Translations under genes and position numbers: made by a program
Shown: positions 1 to 7,602 of the stretch, piece by piece
How the letters are laid out: each line of letters opens with the position of its first letter
Position numbering within the stretch: the stretch's first letter is position 1
Notes under the pieces: model-generated
Seen by the model: the letters and a program-made list of their open reading frames with translations, nothing else
The model's database searches: none
What the model was told of the DNA's origin: nothing
Assembly (NCBI RefSeq): GCF_026008495.1
Contig: NZ_BQUN01000078.1
Coordinates: 1-37,011 of the forward strand
Length of the DNA: 37,011 nucleotides
DNA from: Streptomyces sp. A012304
GTDB taxonomy: Bacteria > Actinomycetota > Actinomycetes > Streptomycetales > Streptomycetaceae
Direction: 5' to 3'

Positions 1-380
1 GCCCCCCCCCCCCCCCCCCGCCGCCCGTCACCCCCGGGCCCAGCACCCGCCACCAGGCCCATCACCGCCACCAGGCCCGGCGATCCAGGCCCCCGGCGAC
101 ACAGACCCCCGGCGGCACCCGCTCCCTGAGCCCCACCCAGCCCGAGCCCACCCACCTCGACCCAGCCGGAGCAGTTCATTCCACTTTCGGCCAATCCACA
201 ACGAATAGTGACAGTCTGCGCGCGTTATGTGATGTGCTGGGACCGAACGCGCCCATGGCAAGGGCTGGCGACATAGGACAACCACACGAACGGCCACGTC
301 CGACCAGGTCAGACCCGGCCCGCCCGGTCGGCCGACCGCGACGAACCGACGAGCACGGGGGCACAAGGGAGGGGAGCACC
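1..380. other. Non-coding leader region with poly-C tract
   Basis: No gene can be supported here. The window opens with an uninterrupted run of 18 C residues (2-19), followed by C-rich, proline-codon-like sequence to about 175, which could be the 3' end or downstream region of an upstream gene. From about 175 to 250 the base composition is more balanced and may carry the promoter of the gene at 381, but I cannot point to a convincing -35/-10 pair. Confidence 0.4.
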
Positions 381-1910
381 ATGAGCACCACGGGAGCAGG
401 ACCGCAGCACGTCCGCCGATGGGAGTCGGGAGCACTGGCGCACGCCGTCACGGACCCCTTCGGACAGGGGCCCCTCCCCTGGCTGCGCGGCAGCGAGACG
501 TACTTCGGCGACTCAGGCCAGATCATCCCCTGGTACGTCGACCCGGCCGCCCCGGCCGCCGCCCCCAGGGGGACCACCCTCACGGAGGACGCCCCGAGGA
601 TCCCCGCCCCGCGCACCGCCGGAGGACCGCGCTCGGCCGACGACGTCCGCCGCCAGATCAAGGGATTCATCTCGACCGGCGCGGTCGCGCCCGGCGACGC
701 TGTCGACTTCCACATCACGGTCGACCCGCCCCAGAATTTCAGCGTCGACATCTACCGCATCGGTCACTACGACGGCGACGGCGCCGCCAAGATCACCACC
801 AGTCCGCGCCTGCCCGGCATCGTCCAGCCCCCGCCGCTGACCGCCGACCGCACGGTCTCCTGCCACCACTGGTGGCTCTCCTGGCGCCTCCAGGTCCCGT
901 CGTACTGGAACGTCGGCGCGTACGTCGCCGTCCTCACCACCGCCGACGGCTACCGCTCCCACATCCCCTTCACCGTCCGCGACAGCCGCCCCGCCGACCT
1001 GCTCCTGCTGCTGCCGGACATCACCTGGCAGGCGTACAACCTCTACCCGGAGGACGGCCGCACCGGCGCCAGCCTCTACCACGCCTGGGACGAGAACGGC
1101 CGGCTGCTCGGCGAGGCCGACGCCGCGACGACCGTCTCCTTCGACCGCCCGTACGCGGGCGCCGGCCTCCCGCTCCACGTCGGCCACGCCTACGACGTCA
1201 TCCGCTGGGCCGAGCGCTACGGCTACGACCTCGCCTACGCCGACGCCCGCGACCTGCACACCGGCCGGATCGACCCCACCCGCTACCGCGGGCTGATCTT
1301 CCCCGGCCACGACGAGTACTGGTCCCAGGCCATGCGCCGCACGGTGGAACTCGCCCGCGACAGCGGCACCTCGCTGGTCTTCCTGTCCGCGAACTCCCTG
1401 TACTGGCAGGTGGAGCTGGGCCCGTCCCCGTCGGGCGTGCCCGGCCGCCTGCTCACCTGCCGAAAACGCAAGGGACCCGGGCGGCCCGTCCTCTGGCGGG
1501 AGATCGACCGGGCCGAGCAGCAGCTCATCGGCATCCAGTACGCCGGCCGCGTCCCCGAGCCGCACCCGCTGATCATCCGCAACGCCGGCCACTGGCTGTG
1601 GGAGTCGACCGGCGCGCACGAGGGAGACGGCATCGAGGGCCTCGTCGCCGGCGAGGCGGACCGCTACTTCCCCCGCGCCCCGCTCCCGCTCCACGAGGAG
1701 CGCACCCTGCTCGCGCACTCCCCGTACACCGACGCCGAGGGAGTCCTGCGCCACCAGGAGACCTCCCTCTACCGCGCCCCCTCCGGCGCCTGGGTCTTCG
1801 CCTCCGGCACCTTCGCCTGGTCCCCGGCCCTGGACCGCCCCGGCCACGTCGACCCACGCGTGCAGCGCGCCACGGCCAACCTCCTCGACCGCATCTGCAA
1901 ACGCGACTGA
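381..1910 (+). CDS. N,N-dimethylformamidase large-subunit-like domain protein
   Basis: A 509-residue protein without signal peptide or membrane segment, so probably cytoplasmic. It resembles the catalytic (large, beta) subunit domain of N,N-dimethylformamidase, an iron enzyme that hydrolyses an amide. Seen directly: a beta-rich N-terminal part (about 85-200) with the motif FSVDIYRIGHYDG (residues 120-132), then an alpha/beta domain with TWQAYNLYPEDG (about 215-226), SFDRPY (253-258) and FPGHDEYW (307-314). In the known enzyme the iron is held by two tyrosines and a glutamate with a nearby histidine; Tyr219/222, Tyr258, Glu312 and His310 are the natural candidates (inference). ATG 381 is chosen because GGGAGGGGAG lies just upstream; the frame is open back to 234 but that extension is low-complexity. 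Actual substrate unknown; many actinobacterial relatives are not formamide degraders. Confidence 0.75.
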   Translation: MSTTGAGPQHVRRWESGALAHAVTDPFGQGPLPWLRGSETYFGDSGQIIPWYVDPAAPAAAPRGTTLTEDAPRIPAPRTAGGPRSADDVRRQIKGFISTGAVAPGDAVDFHITVDPPQNFSVDIYRIGHYDGDGAAKITTSPRLPGIVQPPPLTADRTVSCHHWWLSWRLQVPSYWNVGAYVAVLTTADGYRSHIPFTVRDSRPADLLLLLPDITWQAYNLYPEDGRTGASLYHAWDENGRLLGEADAATTVSFDRPYAGAGLPLHVGHAYDVIRWAERYGYDLAYADARDLHTGRIDPTRYRGLIFPGHDEYWSQAMRRTVELARDSGTSLVFLSANSLYWQVELGPSPSGVPGRLLTCRKRKGPGRPVLWREIDRAEQQLIGIQYAGRVPEPHPLIIRNAGHWLWESTGAHEGDGIEGLVAGEADRYFPRAPLPLHEERTLLAHSPYTDAEGVLRHQETSLYRAPSGAWVFASGTFAWSPALDRPGHVDPRVQRATANLLDRICKRD

Positions 1911-1926
1911 CCGCCTCCCCGAGCCC

Positions 1927-2072
1927 GACCTGACGTACGCGCCCGCAAGCCCGACCTGACGTCCGCCCCGAGCCCGACCTGACGTACGCCCGCAAGGGCG
2001 ACCGACCTGCACCGCAAGGCCTACCGACCTGCACCCGCACGGGCGACTGACCTGCACCCACAAGCGCGACCC
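1927..2072 (+). repeat. Degenerate 22-28 bp tandem repeat upstream of purC
   Basis: Six imperfect copies of a unit beginning GACCTGACGTACGC or GACCTGCACC start at 1927, 1953, 1976, 2004, 2026 and 2049. The first three copies share GACCTGACGT and the last three GACCTGCAC, so the array looks like two sub-families. It fills most of the gap between the preceding gene and purC and ends about 65 bp before the purC start. No hairpin or T-run terminator is visible within it. Confidence 0.7.
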
Positions 2073-2137
2073 GCTGCCCATGGCCATGCGCCCATACGGG
2101 ACAATCGAGCCTTAGGACAGAACCACGGGGAGGAACC

Positions 2138-3037
2138 GTGTCCGGATTCGTAGAAAAGCCCAAACCCGTAGAGGTGCCGGGCCTGGTGCATCTGCACACC
2201 GGCAAGGTGCGCGACCTGTACCAGAACGAGGCGGGCGACCTCGTGATGGTCGCCAGCGACCGCATCTCCGCCTTCGACTGGGTGCTGCCGACCGAGATCC
2301 CCGACAAGGGCCGCATCCTCACGCAGCTCTCCCTGTGGTGGTTCGACCAGCTCGCCGACCTGGTGCCCAACCACGTCCTGAGCACCGAGCTGCCCGCCGG
2401 CGCCCCCGCCGACTGGCAGGGCCGCACGCTGGTCTGCAAGTCCCTGAAGATGGTCCCCGTCGAGGCGGTCGCCCGCGGCTACCTCACCGGCTCCGGCCTG
2501 CTCGAGTACACCGAGTCCCGCACGGTGTGCGGCCTCGCCCTCCCCGAGGGCCTGGTCGACGGCTCCGAGCTGCCCGCCCCGATCTTCACCCCGGCCACCA
2601 AGGCCGCCGTCGGCGAGCACGACGAGAACGTCTCCTACGAGGAGGTCGCCCGACAGGTCGGCGCGGACACCGCCGCCCAGCTGCGCCAGGTGACCCTCGC
2701 CGTCTACTCCCGCGCCCGCGACATCGCCCGCGACCGGGGCATCATCCTCGCGGACACCAAGTTCGAGTTCGGCTACGAGGGGGAGACGCTCGTCCTCGCC
2801 GACGAGGTCCTCACCCCCGACTCCTCCCGGTTCTGGCCGGCCGACCAGTGGCAGCCGGGCCGCGCGCAGGCGTCGTACGACAAGCAGTTCGTGCGCGACT
2901 GGCTGACCTCGGGCGAGGCCGGCTGGGACCGGGCGGGCGAGCAGCCGCCCCCGGCGCTGCCGCAGAACGTGGTCGAGGCGACCCGCGCGAAGTACGCCGA
3001 GGCCTACGAGCGCCTGACCGGCGTGAGCTGGACCTGA
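2138..3037 (+). CDS. purC: Phosphoribosylaminoimidazole-succinocarboxamide synthase (SAICAR synthetase)
   Basis: Joins aspartate to CAIR with ATP to make SAICAR in de novo purine synthesis; cytosolic. The 299-residue product has the family landmarks: GKVRDLY (22-28), ASDRISAFDWVLP (39-51), VEAVARGYLTGSG (about 109-121), KFEFGYEG and ADEVLTPDSSRFW near the C-terminal third. Its length is that of the ~300-aa yeast-Ade1-like type used by actinobacteria rather than the shorter E. coli type. The GTG start at 2138 follows GGGGAGGA with normal spacing. It stands alone here, with a repeat array before it and a strong hairpin plus a tRNA gene on the opposite strand after it, so it is probably transcribed separately from purSQL and purF-purM. 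Confidence 0.97.
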   Translation: MSGFVEKPKPVEVPGLVHLHTGKVRDLYQNEAGDLVMVASDRISAFDWVLPTEIPDKGRILTQLSLWWFDQLADLVPNHVLSTELPAGAPADWQGRTLVCKSLKMVPVEAVARGYLTGSGLLEYTESRTVCGLALPEGLVDGSELPAPIFTPATKAAVGEHDENVSYEEVARQVGADTAAQLRQVTLAVYSRARDIARDRGIILADTKFEFGYEGETLVLADEVLTPDSSRFWPADQWQPGRAQASYDKQFVRDWLTSGEAGWDRAGEQPPPALPQNVVEATRAKYAEAYERLTGVSWT

Positions 3038-3083
3038 CACCCACCCGGCGGGGGAGACGACACCCCCGCCGGGCACAACGCGA

Positions 3084-3108
3084 AAGGCCCCCGGAAACCG
3101 GGGGCCTT
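3084..3108. terminator. Bidirectional terminator between purC and tRNA-Gly
   Basis: Perfect 11-bp inverted repeat AAGGCCCCCGG (3084-3094) / CCGGGGGCCTT (3098-3108) with an AAA loop. It lies downstream of purC on the plus strand and immediately downstream of the minus-strand tRNA-Gly, so it can end transcripts from both sides. There is no long T-run, as is usual in Streptomyces. Confidence 0.8.
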
Positions 3109-3114
3109 CCTGAC

Positions 3115-3190
3115 TGGAGCGGACGACGAGGCTCGAACTCGCGACCTCAACCTTGGCAAGGTTGCGCTCTACCAACTGAGCTACGTCCGC
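3115..3190 (-). tRNA. tRNA-Gly(GCC), with encoded CCA
   Basis: Read on the minus strand from 3190: acceptor GCGGACG pairs with CGTCCGC; D-arm GCTCAGTTGGTAGAGC; anticodon arm CAACC-TTGCCAA-GGTTG gives anticodon GCC; T-arm contains GGTCGCGAGTTCGAGCCTCG-type sequence. The discriminator T is followed by an encoded CCA (3115-3117). A copy with the same 73-nt body but no CCA lies at 7243-7315. Confidence 0.97.
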
Positions 3191-3213
3191 AGTGCGCCGT
3201 GGCGCGAGGCCAA

Positions 3214-3822
3214 CTATACCCAACCCCGCTCGCGTGCGAGACGCACCGCCGCGTGCCGGTTCTCCGCTCCCAGCTTGGAGACGGCCGACGAGAGATAGTT
3301 CCGCACGGTCCCCGGCGACAGCGCGGCCCGCTCGGCGATCTCCGTGACGGGCGCCCCGTCGGCGGCGAGTTCGAGCACCTCGGCCTCGCGCGAGGTCAGC
3401 GGCGAGTCCCCGGCGGCGATCGCGTCGGCGGCCAACTCCGGGTCGACGTAGCGGTTTCCGGCGTGCAGGGTGCGGATGATCTCCGCGAGCCGCTGCGCGC
3501 TCACCGTCTTCGGGACGAACCCGCGCACACCTGCCGCAAGTGCCCGCTTGAGATGCCCCGGCCGGCCGTGACTGGTGACGATCAGCACCTTGCAGCCGGG
3601 CAGTTCGCTGCGCAGGGATGTGGCGACCTTCACACCGTCCGCGCCCGGCATCTGGAGATCGAGGACGGCGACGTCGGGCTCGTGCGCCCGCGCCATCGCC
3701 AGCGCCTCCGGTCCCGTGGCCGCCTCGGCGACGATCACCAGATCGTCCTCCAGCGACAGCAGCGCCGCGAGCGCTCCCCGGATCAGATGCTCGTCGTCGG
3801 CGAGCAGCACCCGCACGCTCAT
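3214..3822 (-). CDS. NarL/LuxR-family response regulator
   Basis: A 202-residue two-component output protein. Receiver domain at about 3-120 with the acidic pair DD(9-10), phospho-acceptor Asp55 in VAVLDLQMPG, Thr83 and Lys105; DNA-binding LuxR-type helix-turn-helix at about 139-202, with the typical LTSREAEVLELAADG entry. Its start overlaps the stop of the histidine kinase gene by 4 nt (ATGA, 3819-3822), indicating translational coupling. It is the last gene of an ABC ATPase-permease-kinase-regulator operon, the arrangement of bacterial export or envelope-stress modules in which the regulator usually activates its own ABC transporter genes. A possible operator with TGACA half-sites lies upstream of the first gene (7106-7132). 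Confidence 0.93.
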   Translation of the reverse strand: MSVRVLLADDEHLIRGALAALLSLEDDLVIVAEAATGPEALAMARAHEPDVAVLDLQMPGADGVKVATSLRSELPGCKVLIVTSHGRPGHLKRALAAGVRGFVPKTVSAQRLAEIIRTLHAGNRYVDPELAADAIAAGDSPLTSREAEVLELAADGAPVTEIAERAALSPGTVRNYLSSAVSKLGAENRHAAVRLARERGWV

Positions 3823-5279
3823 CCGACACCCTCCCGAACCGCCGCCGCCTCCGGCCCCGCGGCCGCCTCCCGCACCATGGCTGTCTCCTGCCCTGCGGCC
3901 GTCTCCTGCCCTGCGGCCGTCTCCTGCCCTGCCGCCTCCGGTCCCGCGGCTGTCTCCTGCCCCGCGACTGTCTCCGGCACCACACCTGTCTCCCGGCCCG
4001 CCGCCGTCCCCCGCACCACACCTGTCTCCCGGCCCGCCGCCGTCTCCCGCACCACACCCGTCTCCCGCCCCGCCGCCGTCTCCCGCACCGGCACCCTGGC
4101 CACCACCCGGAAGACTCCCTCCCCGGCGAATCCGGCTTCCAGCGTCCCGTCCACCTGAGCGAGCCGTTCCCGCAGGCCGGCCAGGCCGGAGCCGCCGCCG
4201 TCCCCGGAGGGCTGCGCCCCGTCGTTCTCCACCGTCAGCACCACATGCCCCTCCGTCATCCGCAGCCCCACCGAACACCGCCCGGCGTCGCCGTGGCGCA
4301 GCACGTTGGTGGTGGCCTCCCGGACGACCCAGCCGAGCGCCGACTGCACGTCGGCGGGCAGTCCGTCGCTCTCCCCGCGCACCTCGCAGGCGATGCCCGC
4401 GGCCGTCAGCACACCGTGCGCACCGGCCAGTTCGACGCCCAGGTCGGCCTCCCGGTAGCCCCGTACGACGTCCCGGACCTCGCGCTGGGACTCCTGCGCG
4501 ATGCGCTGCACCTCGATCATCTGTTCCATGGCCTCCGGCCGCCCTCGGCGCGCCAGCTGCACGGCCAGCTCGCTCTTCAGCGCGATCACCGCGAGGTTGC
4601 GCCCCATGACGTCGTGCAGATCCCGCCCGAACCGCAGCCGTTCCTCGGCGACGGCGAGCCGCGCACGGGTCTCGCGGGCCTCGTCGAGCTGGTACACGGA
4701 GTTGAGCAGCCAGGCGGAGAAGACGGCGGCGGAGCCGATGAACGCGCCGCCGATCAGCACCGCCATCGCCGAGACCAGGACGGCCTCGATGGGCAGTCCG
4801 AGCGGGAGCGCCACCGCTCCGGCGCCCACGGCGTAGGCGACGACGACCCCCGTCATGCGCCGCGAGCCGCGCACACCGAGCATGCTGTTGCCCGCCGCGA
4901 AGACCATGGTGACCCCGAAGGCGCCGCCCGCGGCGGTCTCGACCTGCTCCTGGCCGTCCGACGCCTGCTCGGCGACCGCCAGCGCGACGACGGCGACCAC
5001 CGCGCTGGCGGCGGCGAGCGTCCACAGCAGCCGGACGGGCTGGGGACGGCGTCCGCGCGTCCAGTCCAGCGCCCGAAGCGCCGTCACGGCGCAGAGCACG
5101 CTGTGCCCGAGGACCAGTACCGGCAACCAGAGGCCGAGCCCGCTCCACAGCCCGGACCCGAACGGCACCGCCACCGACGAGAACTCGACCAGGCCGAAGA
5201 AGTGGAACGACCACCGTGTGTACGTCTCGATCTTCGCCGGCGTGCTCTTGCGCCGCCACCAGCCCCCCGGCCTGCCCAT
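3819..5279 (-). CDS. Membrane sensor histidine kinase (HisKA_3 type) with repetitive C-terminal tail
   Basis: A 486-residue kinase that should phosphorylate the regulator encoded next. Hydrophobic segments at about 46-70, 84-104, 118-134, 143-160 and 165-193 form the membrane sensor part. The H-box is RFGRDLHDVMGRNLAV with His222; the ATPase domain has REATTNVLRHGDA (Asn325) and a G-box GGGSGLAGLRERL (361-373). The catalytic domain ends at about residue 398 (VVARVPV). A further 87 residues then consist of repeats such as ETAAGRETGVVR and GQETAA, encoded by an 18/36-bp minisatellite (3883-4090); this is not part of any kinase domain I know. Start 5279 (ATG) follows the permease gene after about 30 nt. 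The signal sensed is unknown. Confidence 0.92.
   Translation of the reverse strand: MGRPGGWWRRKSTPAKIETYTRWSFHFFGLVEFSSVAVPFGSGLWSGLGLWLPVLVLGHSVLCAVTALRALDWTRGRRPQPVRLLWTLAAASAVVAVVALAVAEQASDGQEQVETAAGGAFGVTMVFAAGNSMLGVRGSRRMTGVVVAYAVGAGAVALPLGLPIEAVLVSAMAVLIGGAFIGSAAVFSAWLLNSVYQLDEARETRARLAVAEERLRFGRDLHDVMGRNLAVIALKSELAVQLARRGRPEAMEQMIEVQRIAQESQREVRDVVRGYREADLGVELAGAHGVLTAAGIACEVRGESDGLPADVQSALGWVVREATTNVLRHGDAGRCSVGLRMTEGHVVLTVENDGAQPSGDGGGSGLAGLRERLAQVDGTLEAGFAGEGVFRVVARVPVRETAAGRETGVVRETAAGRETGVVRGTAAGRETGVVPETVAGQETAAGPEAAGQETAAGQETAAGQETAMVREAAAGPEAAAVREGVG
3883..4090 (-). repeat. Minisatellite (18/36-bp units) in the histidine-kinase 3' end
   Basis: On the plus strand GTCTCCTGCCCTGCGGCC occurs at 3883-3900 and 3901-3918, with a one-base variant at 3919-3936. 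Further right (about 3989-4090) a 36-bp unit beginning GTCTCCCGGCCCGCCGCC recurs about three times. All units are multiples of 18 bp, so copy-number change would keep the reading frame of the kinase. Confidence 0.85.
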
Positions 5280-5308
5280 CCTCGTGTCTCCCCCGTTCCC
5301 CCGGCCCG

Positions 5309-6106
5309 TCAGCGCCGGGGCTCCCACCGGAACCACCGCCGTACGGCCCATACTGACAGCACGGTCCAGGCCAGCGCGGTCGCCAGGGCGCCCAGCGCCT
5401 CGTACGCCGACAGGTTGCCGCTCCAGCCGCCGCGGACGAGGGTGATCACCGGGCTCAGCGGCAGCAGCCCGAGGACGGAGGCGACCCGGTCCGGCAGCAG
5501 TTCCAGGGGTACGGCCACCCCGGAGCCGAGCATCGAGACCAGCACGAACGGCATGGTGGTGACCTGCGCGCTCTCCACGGTCCGCGTCATGCTCGCGGTG
5601 ACGGCCGCCAGCGCCGCGCACATCACCAGCCCCGACAGCACGCCCAGCACCGCGAGATGGGGTGCCTCGGGTGCGCCCACGTCGAGGAAGGCCATGCAGC
5701 CCGCGGCCAGCACCAGGCACTGCACGAGGCCGGTGGTGAGCACCGGCAGCGCGGATCCGGTGAGGACCTCGGCGTCCCGCAGCTCGCCCGTGCGCAGCCG
5801 CTTGAGCACGAGTTCCTCGCGCCGGGCGGTGTAGATGCCGGCGAGCGCCCCGTACACGCCGAACATCAGCGAGAACCCGATCGAGGCGGGCAGCATCACC
5901 AGTCCGACGTTGAGCCCGGCCTCTCCGAGGTCCATCTCCTGGACCACCGACCGCATGGTGAACGGCAGCGCGAGCGGCACCAGGACGGCCGCGACGATCG
6001 TGGCCTTGCTGCGGCCGAGCAGGACGAGCTCGGCGCGGGCGAGGGCGGCCATCCGGCTCATCGGTGTGGTGGTCCCGGTCCGGCCCTTCACGACAGCTCC
6101 GCTCAT
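5309..6106 (-). CDS. ABC-2 type transporter permease
   Basis: A 265-residue membrane protein forming the channel partner of the ATPase encoded just before it. It shows about six hydrophobic segments (for example around ATIVAAVLVPLALPF, FSLMFGVYGALAGIY, LVQCLVLAAGCMAFL, LAVLGVLSGLVMCAALAAV, FVLVSMLGSGVAVPL and the C-terminal ALGALATALAWTVLSVWAV), as in the ABC-2 / DrrB export family. The start ATG at 6106 overlaps the ATPase stop by 4 nt (ATGA, 6103-6106). The kinase gene follows after about 30 nt. Substrate not deducible; relatives in such operons often confer resistance to membrane-active compounds. Confidence 0.9.
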   Translation of the reverse strand: MSGAVVKGRTGTTTPMSRMAALARAELVLLGRSKATIVAAVLVPLALPFTMRSVVQEMDLGEAGLNVGLVMLPASIGFSLMFGVYGALAGIYTARREELVLKRLRTGELRDAEVLTGSALPVLTTGLVQCLVLAAGCMAFLDVGAPEAPHLAVLGVLSGLVMCAALAAVTASMTRTVESAQVTTMPFVLVSMLGSGVAVPLELLPDRVASVLGLLPLSPVITLVRGGWSGNLSAYEALGALATALAWTVLSVWAVRRWFRWEPRR

Positions 6107-7062
6107 GCCACGCTCTCCTTCTCCGTGGCGGTGTCCGCCGCCTTTCGCGCGATCCCCAGGAACGCTTCCTCCAGCGAGGCCGAGCGCACGTCCAGCCGGC
6201 GCAGTTCGACCCGGGCCCCCTCGGCCCACACCAGCAGCCCGGTGGCCGCCCGCTGCAACTCCCGCGTGCGCAGCCGTACCAGGCGGCCGTCGACCTCGTG
6301 GTCGCACACGCCCAATTCACCGAGGGGCGGCAGGTCTCCGACGAAGTACCCCTCGGGCAGTTCGAAGGAGATCCGGGACGGCTGGGCGGCGGTCACCTCG
6401 GCGGGTGTCCCGGCGGCCGCGATGCGCCCCTCGTGCAGGATGGCCAGCCGGTCGGCGAGGCCCTCCGCCTCCTCCAGGTAGTGCGTGGTCAGCAGCACCG
6501 TGGTGCCGGCGTCCCGCAGGGCGCGCACCAGGTCCCAGGTGTCCCGGCGGCCCTCGGCGTCCAGTCCGGTCGTCGGCTCGTCGAGGAAGAGCACCTCGGG
6601 GTCGCCGAGCAGCGCGAGCGCCAGATCGAGCCGCCGCCGCTCACCCCCGGACAGCTGCTTGACGCGTACGCCGGTCTTGCCGCCGAGCCCGACGAGGGAC
6701 AGTGCCTCCGCGACCGGCCGGGCCCCGCTGACGCAGCCGGCCCACATCCGCGCGGTCTCCCCGACGGTCAGCTCGGAGGGAAAGCCGCCTTCCTGGAGCA
6801 TGACCCCGGTGCGCGGGCGGACGGCGGCCCGGTCGGCGTGGGGGTCGTGGCCGAGGACCCGGACCCGTCCCCCGTCGGGCCGGGCCAGTCCCTCCAGCAG
6901 TTCCACGGTCGACGTCTTGCCGGCTCCGTTGGTGCCGAGGAGCGCGAAGATCTCCCCGCGTGCGACGTGGAACGTGATCCCCCGCACAGCTTCGAACCCG
7001 CCCCCGTAGACACGCCGGAGGTCGGTGACCTCGATCACGTGCTCGTGTTCGTTGGTGTTCAT
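6103..7062 (-). CDS. ABC transporter ATP-binding protein
   Basis: A 319-residue ATPase for the ABC-2 permease next to it. Walker A GTNGAGKT (43-50), Q-loop Gln90, signature LSGGE (137-141), Walker B VLFLDEP (157-163) and H-loop His194 are all intact. After about 225 comes the extra C-terminal domain usual in DrrA/CcmA-type drug or lipid exporters (around FELPEGYFVGDLPP to LEEAFLGIARKAA). It is the first gene of the operon ATPase-permease-kinase-regulator. The start ATG at 7062 is preceded by TGAGGAC, close to the start. An inverted TGACA/TGTCA element lies 59-70 nt upstream. Confidence 0.95.
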   Translation of the reverse strand: MNTNEHEHVIEVTDLRRVYGGGFEAVRGITFHVARGEIFALLGTNGAGKTSTVELLEGLARPDGGRVRVLGHDPHADRAAVRPRTGVMLQEGGFPSELTVGETARMWAGCVSGARPVAEALSLVGLGGKTGVRVKQLSGGERRRLDLALALLGDPEVLFLDEPTTGLDAEGRRDTWDLVRALRDAGTTVLLTTHYLEEAEGLADRLAILHEGRIAAAGTPAEVTAAQPSRISFELPEGYFVGDLPPLGELGVCDHEVDGRLVRLRTRELQRAATGLLVWAEGARVELRRLDVRSASLEEAFLGIARKAADTATEKESVA

Positions 7063-7105
7063 GTCCTCAGCATCCCGGCGCCCGGAGGCGGGATGCAGTG
7101 CGCGC

Positions 7106-7132
7106 TGTCATCACTGCACATGACAAATGTCA
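7106..7132 (-). promoter_or_regulatory. Possible response-regulator operator upstream of the ABC/two-component operon
   Basis: Three TGTCA/TGACA half-sites: TGTCAT (7106-7111), ATGACA (7120-7125) and TGTCA (7128-7132). The last two make the palindrome TGACAAATGTCA (7121-7132). NarL-type regulators in comparable ABC/two-component operons commonly bind such short inverted repeats before the first gene. Assignment to the regulator at 3214 is inference from position. Confidence 0.4.
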
Positions 7133-7206
7133 GAACGCCGATTCAGGAAGGGAACCGCCGCTCCACGAAGCACCGGTACGGCGAGTACCGGAACAGCAAG
7201 CACGAA

Positions 7207-7235
7207 AAGACCCCGGTCCATTGGACCGGGGTCTT
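7207..7235 (-). terminator. Terminator downstream of tRNA-Gly(GCC) copy 2
   Basis: Perfect 13-bp inverted repeat AAGACCCCGGTCC (7207-7219) / GGACCGGGGTCTT (7223-7235) with a 3-nt loop. It sits just past the 3' end of the minus-strand tRNA, followed on that strand by TTCGTG rather than a T-run. Confidence 0.8.
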
Positions 7236-7242
7236 CATCCCG

Positions 7243-7315
7243 AGCGGACGACGAGGCTCGAACTCGCGACCTCAACCTTGGCAAGGTTGCGCTCTACCAA
7301 CTGAGCTACGTCCGC
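7243..7315 (-). tRNA. tRNA-Gly(GCC), without encoded CCA
   Basis: The 73-nt body is identical to the copy at 3118-3190 (anticodon arm CAACC-TTGCCAA-GGTTG, anticodon GCC), but the discriminator T is followed by CGG instead of CCA, so its CCA must be added by the tRNA nucleotidyltransferase. Confidence 0.97.
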
Positions 7316-7394
7316 ATTGCCTCCGACCAGCTTTCACCGGTCGGTGCGAGCACCAGCCTACCTGATCCACAGCAGTGGTCGGACGGCTATGCAG

Positions 7395-7466
7395 AGCGGG
7401 TGACAGGGATCGCACACTGCGCCTTCCCCCTGGAAGGGGGATGTTCTGCTACTGAACTACACCCGC
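7395..7466 (-). tRNA. tRNA-Gly(UCC)
   Basis: On the minus strand from 7466: acceptor GCGGGTG / CACCCGC, D-arm GTTCAGTAGCAGAAC, anticodon arm TCCCC-CTTCCAG-GGGGA giving anticodon TCC, and T-loop GTGCGATC-like. 72 nt, no encoded CCA. It lies about 80 nt upstream of the tRNA-Gly(GCC) copy on the same strand, so the two may be co-transcribed and share the terminator at 7207-7235. Confidence 0.92.
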
Positions 7467-7602
7467 GTGGCCTCCGTGAGCTGGGCTTTTCGGCCCCGCC
7501 CGGCGGCGTGCTCCAGACATTAGCCGACCATGTGGGGGGTAGCGCAAGTCGGTTGTCCCCAGGGCCCGCTGACGGACCCTGGGACGGGTGTGGCGCAGGG
7601 GG

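Noticed and set aside
234..380. Earlier start (ATG 234) for the dimethylformamidase-like gene
   Set aside because: The extension is Pro/Arg-rich and low-complexity, while ATG 381 has a strong ribosome site.
28..435. Minus-strand frame of 135 codons at the window start
   Set aside because: It lies opposite C-rich sequence and the start of a good gene; low-complexity Gly/Trp/Arg translation with no motifs.
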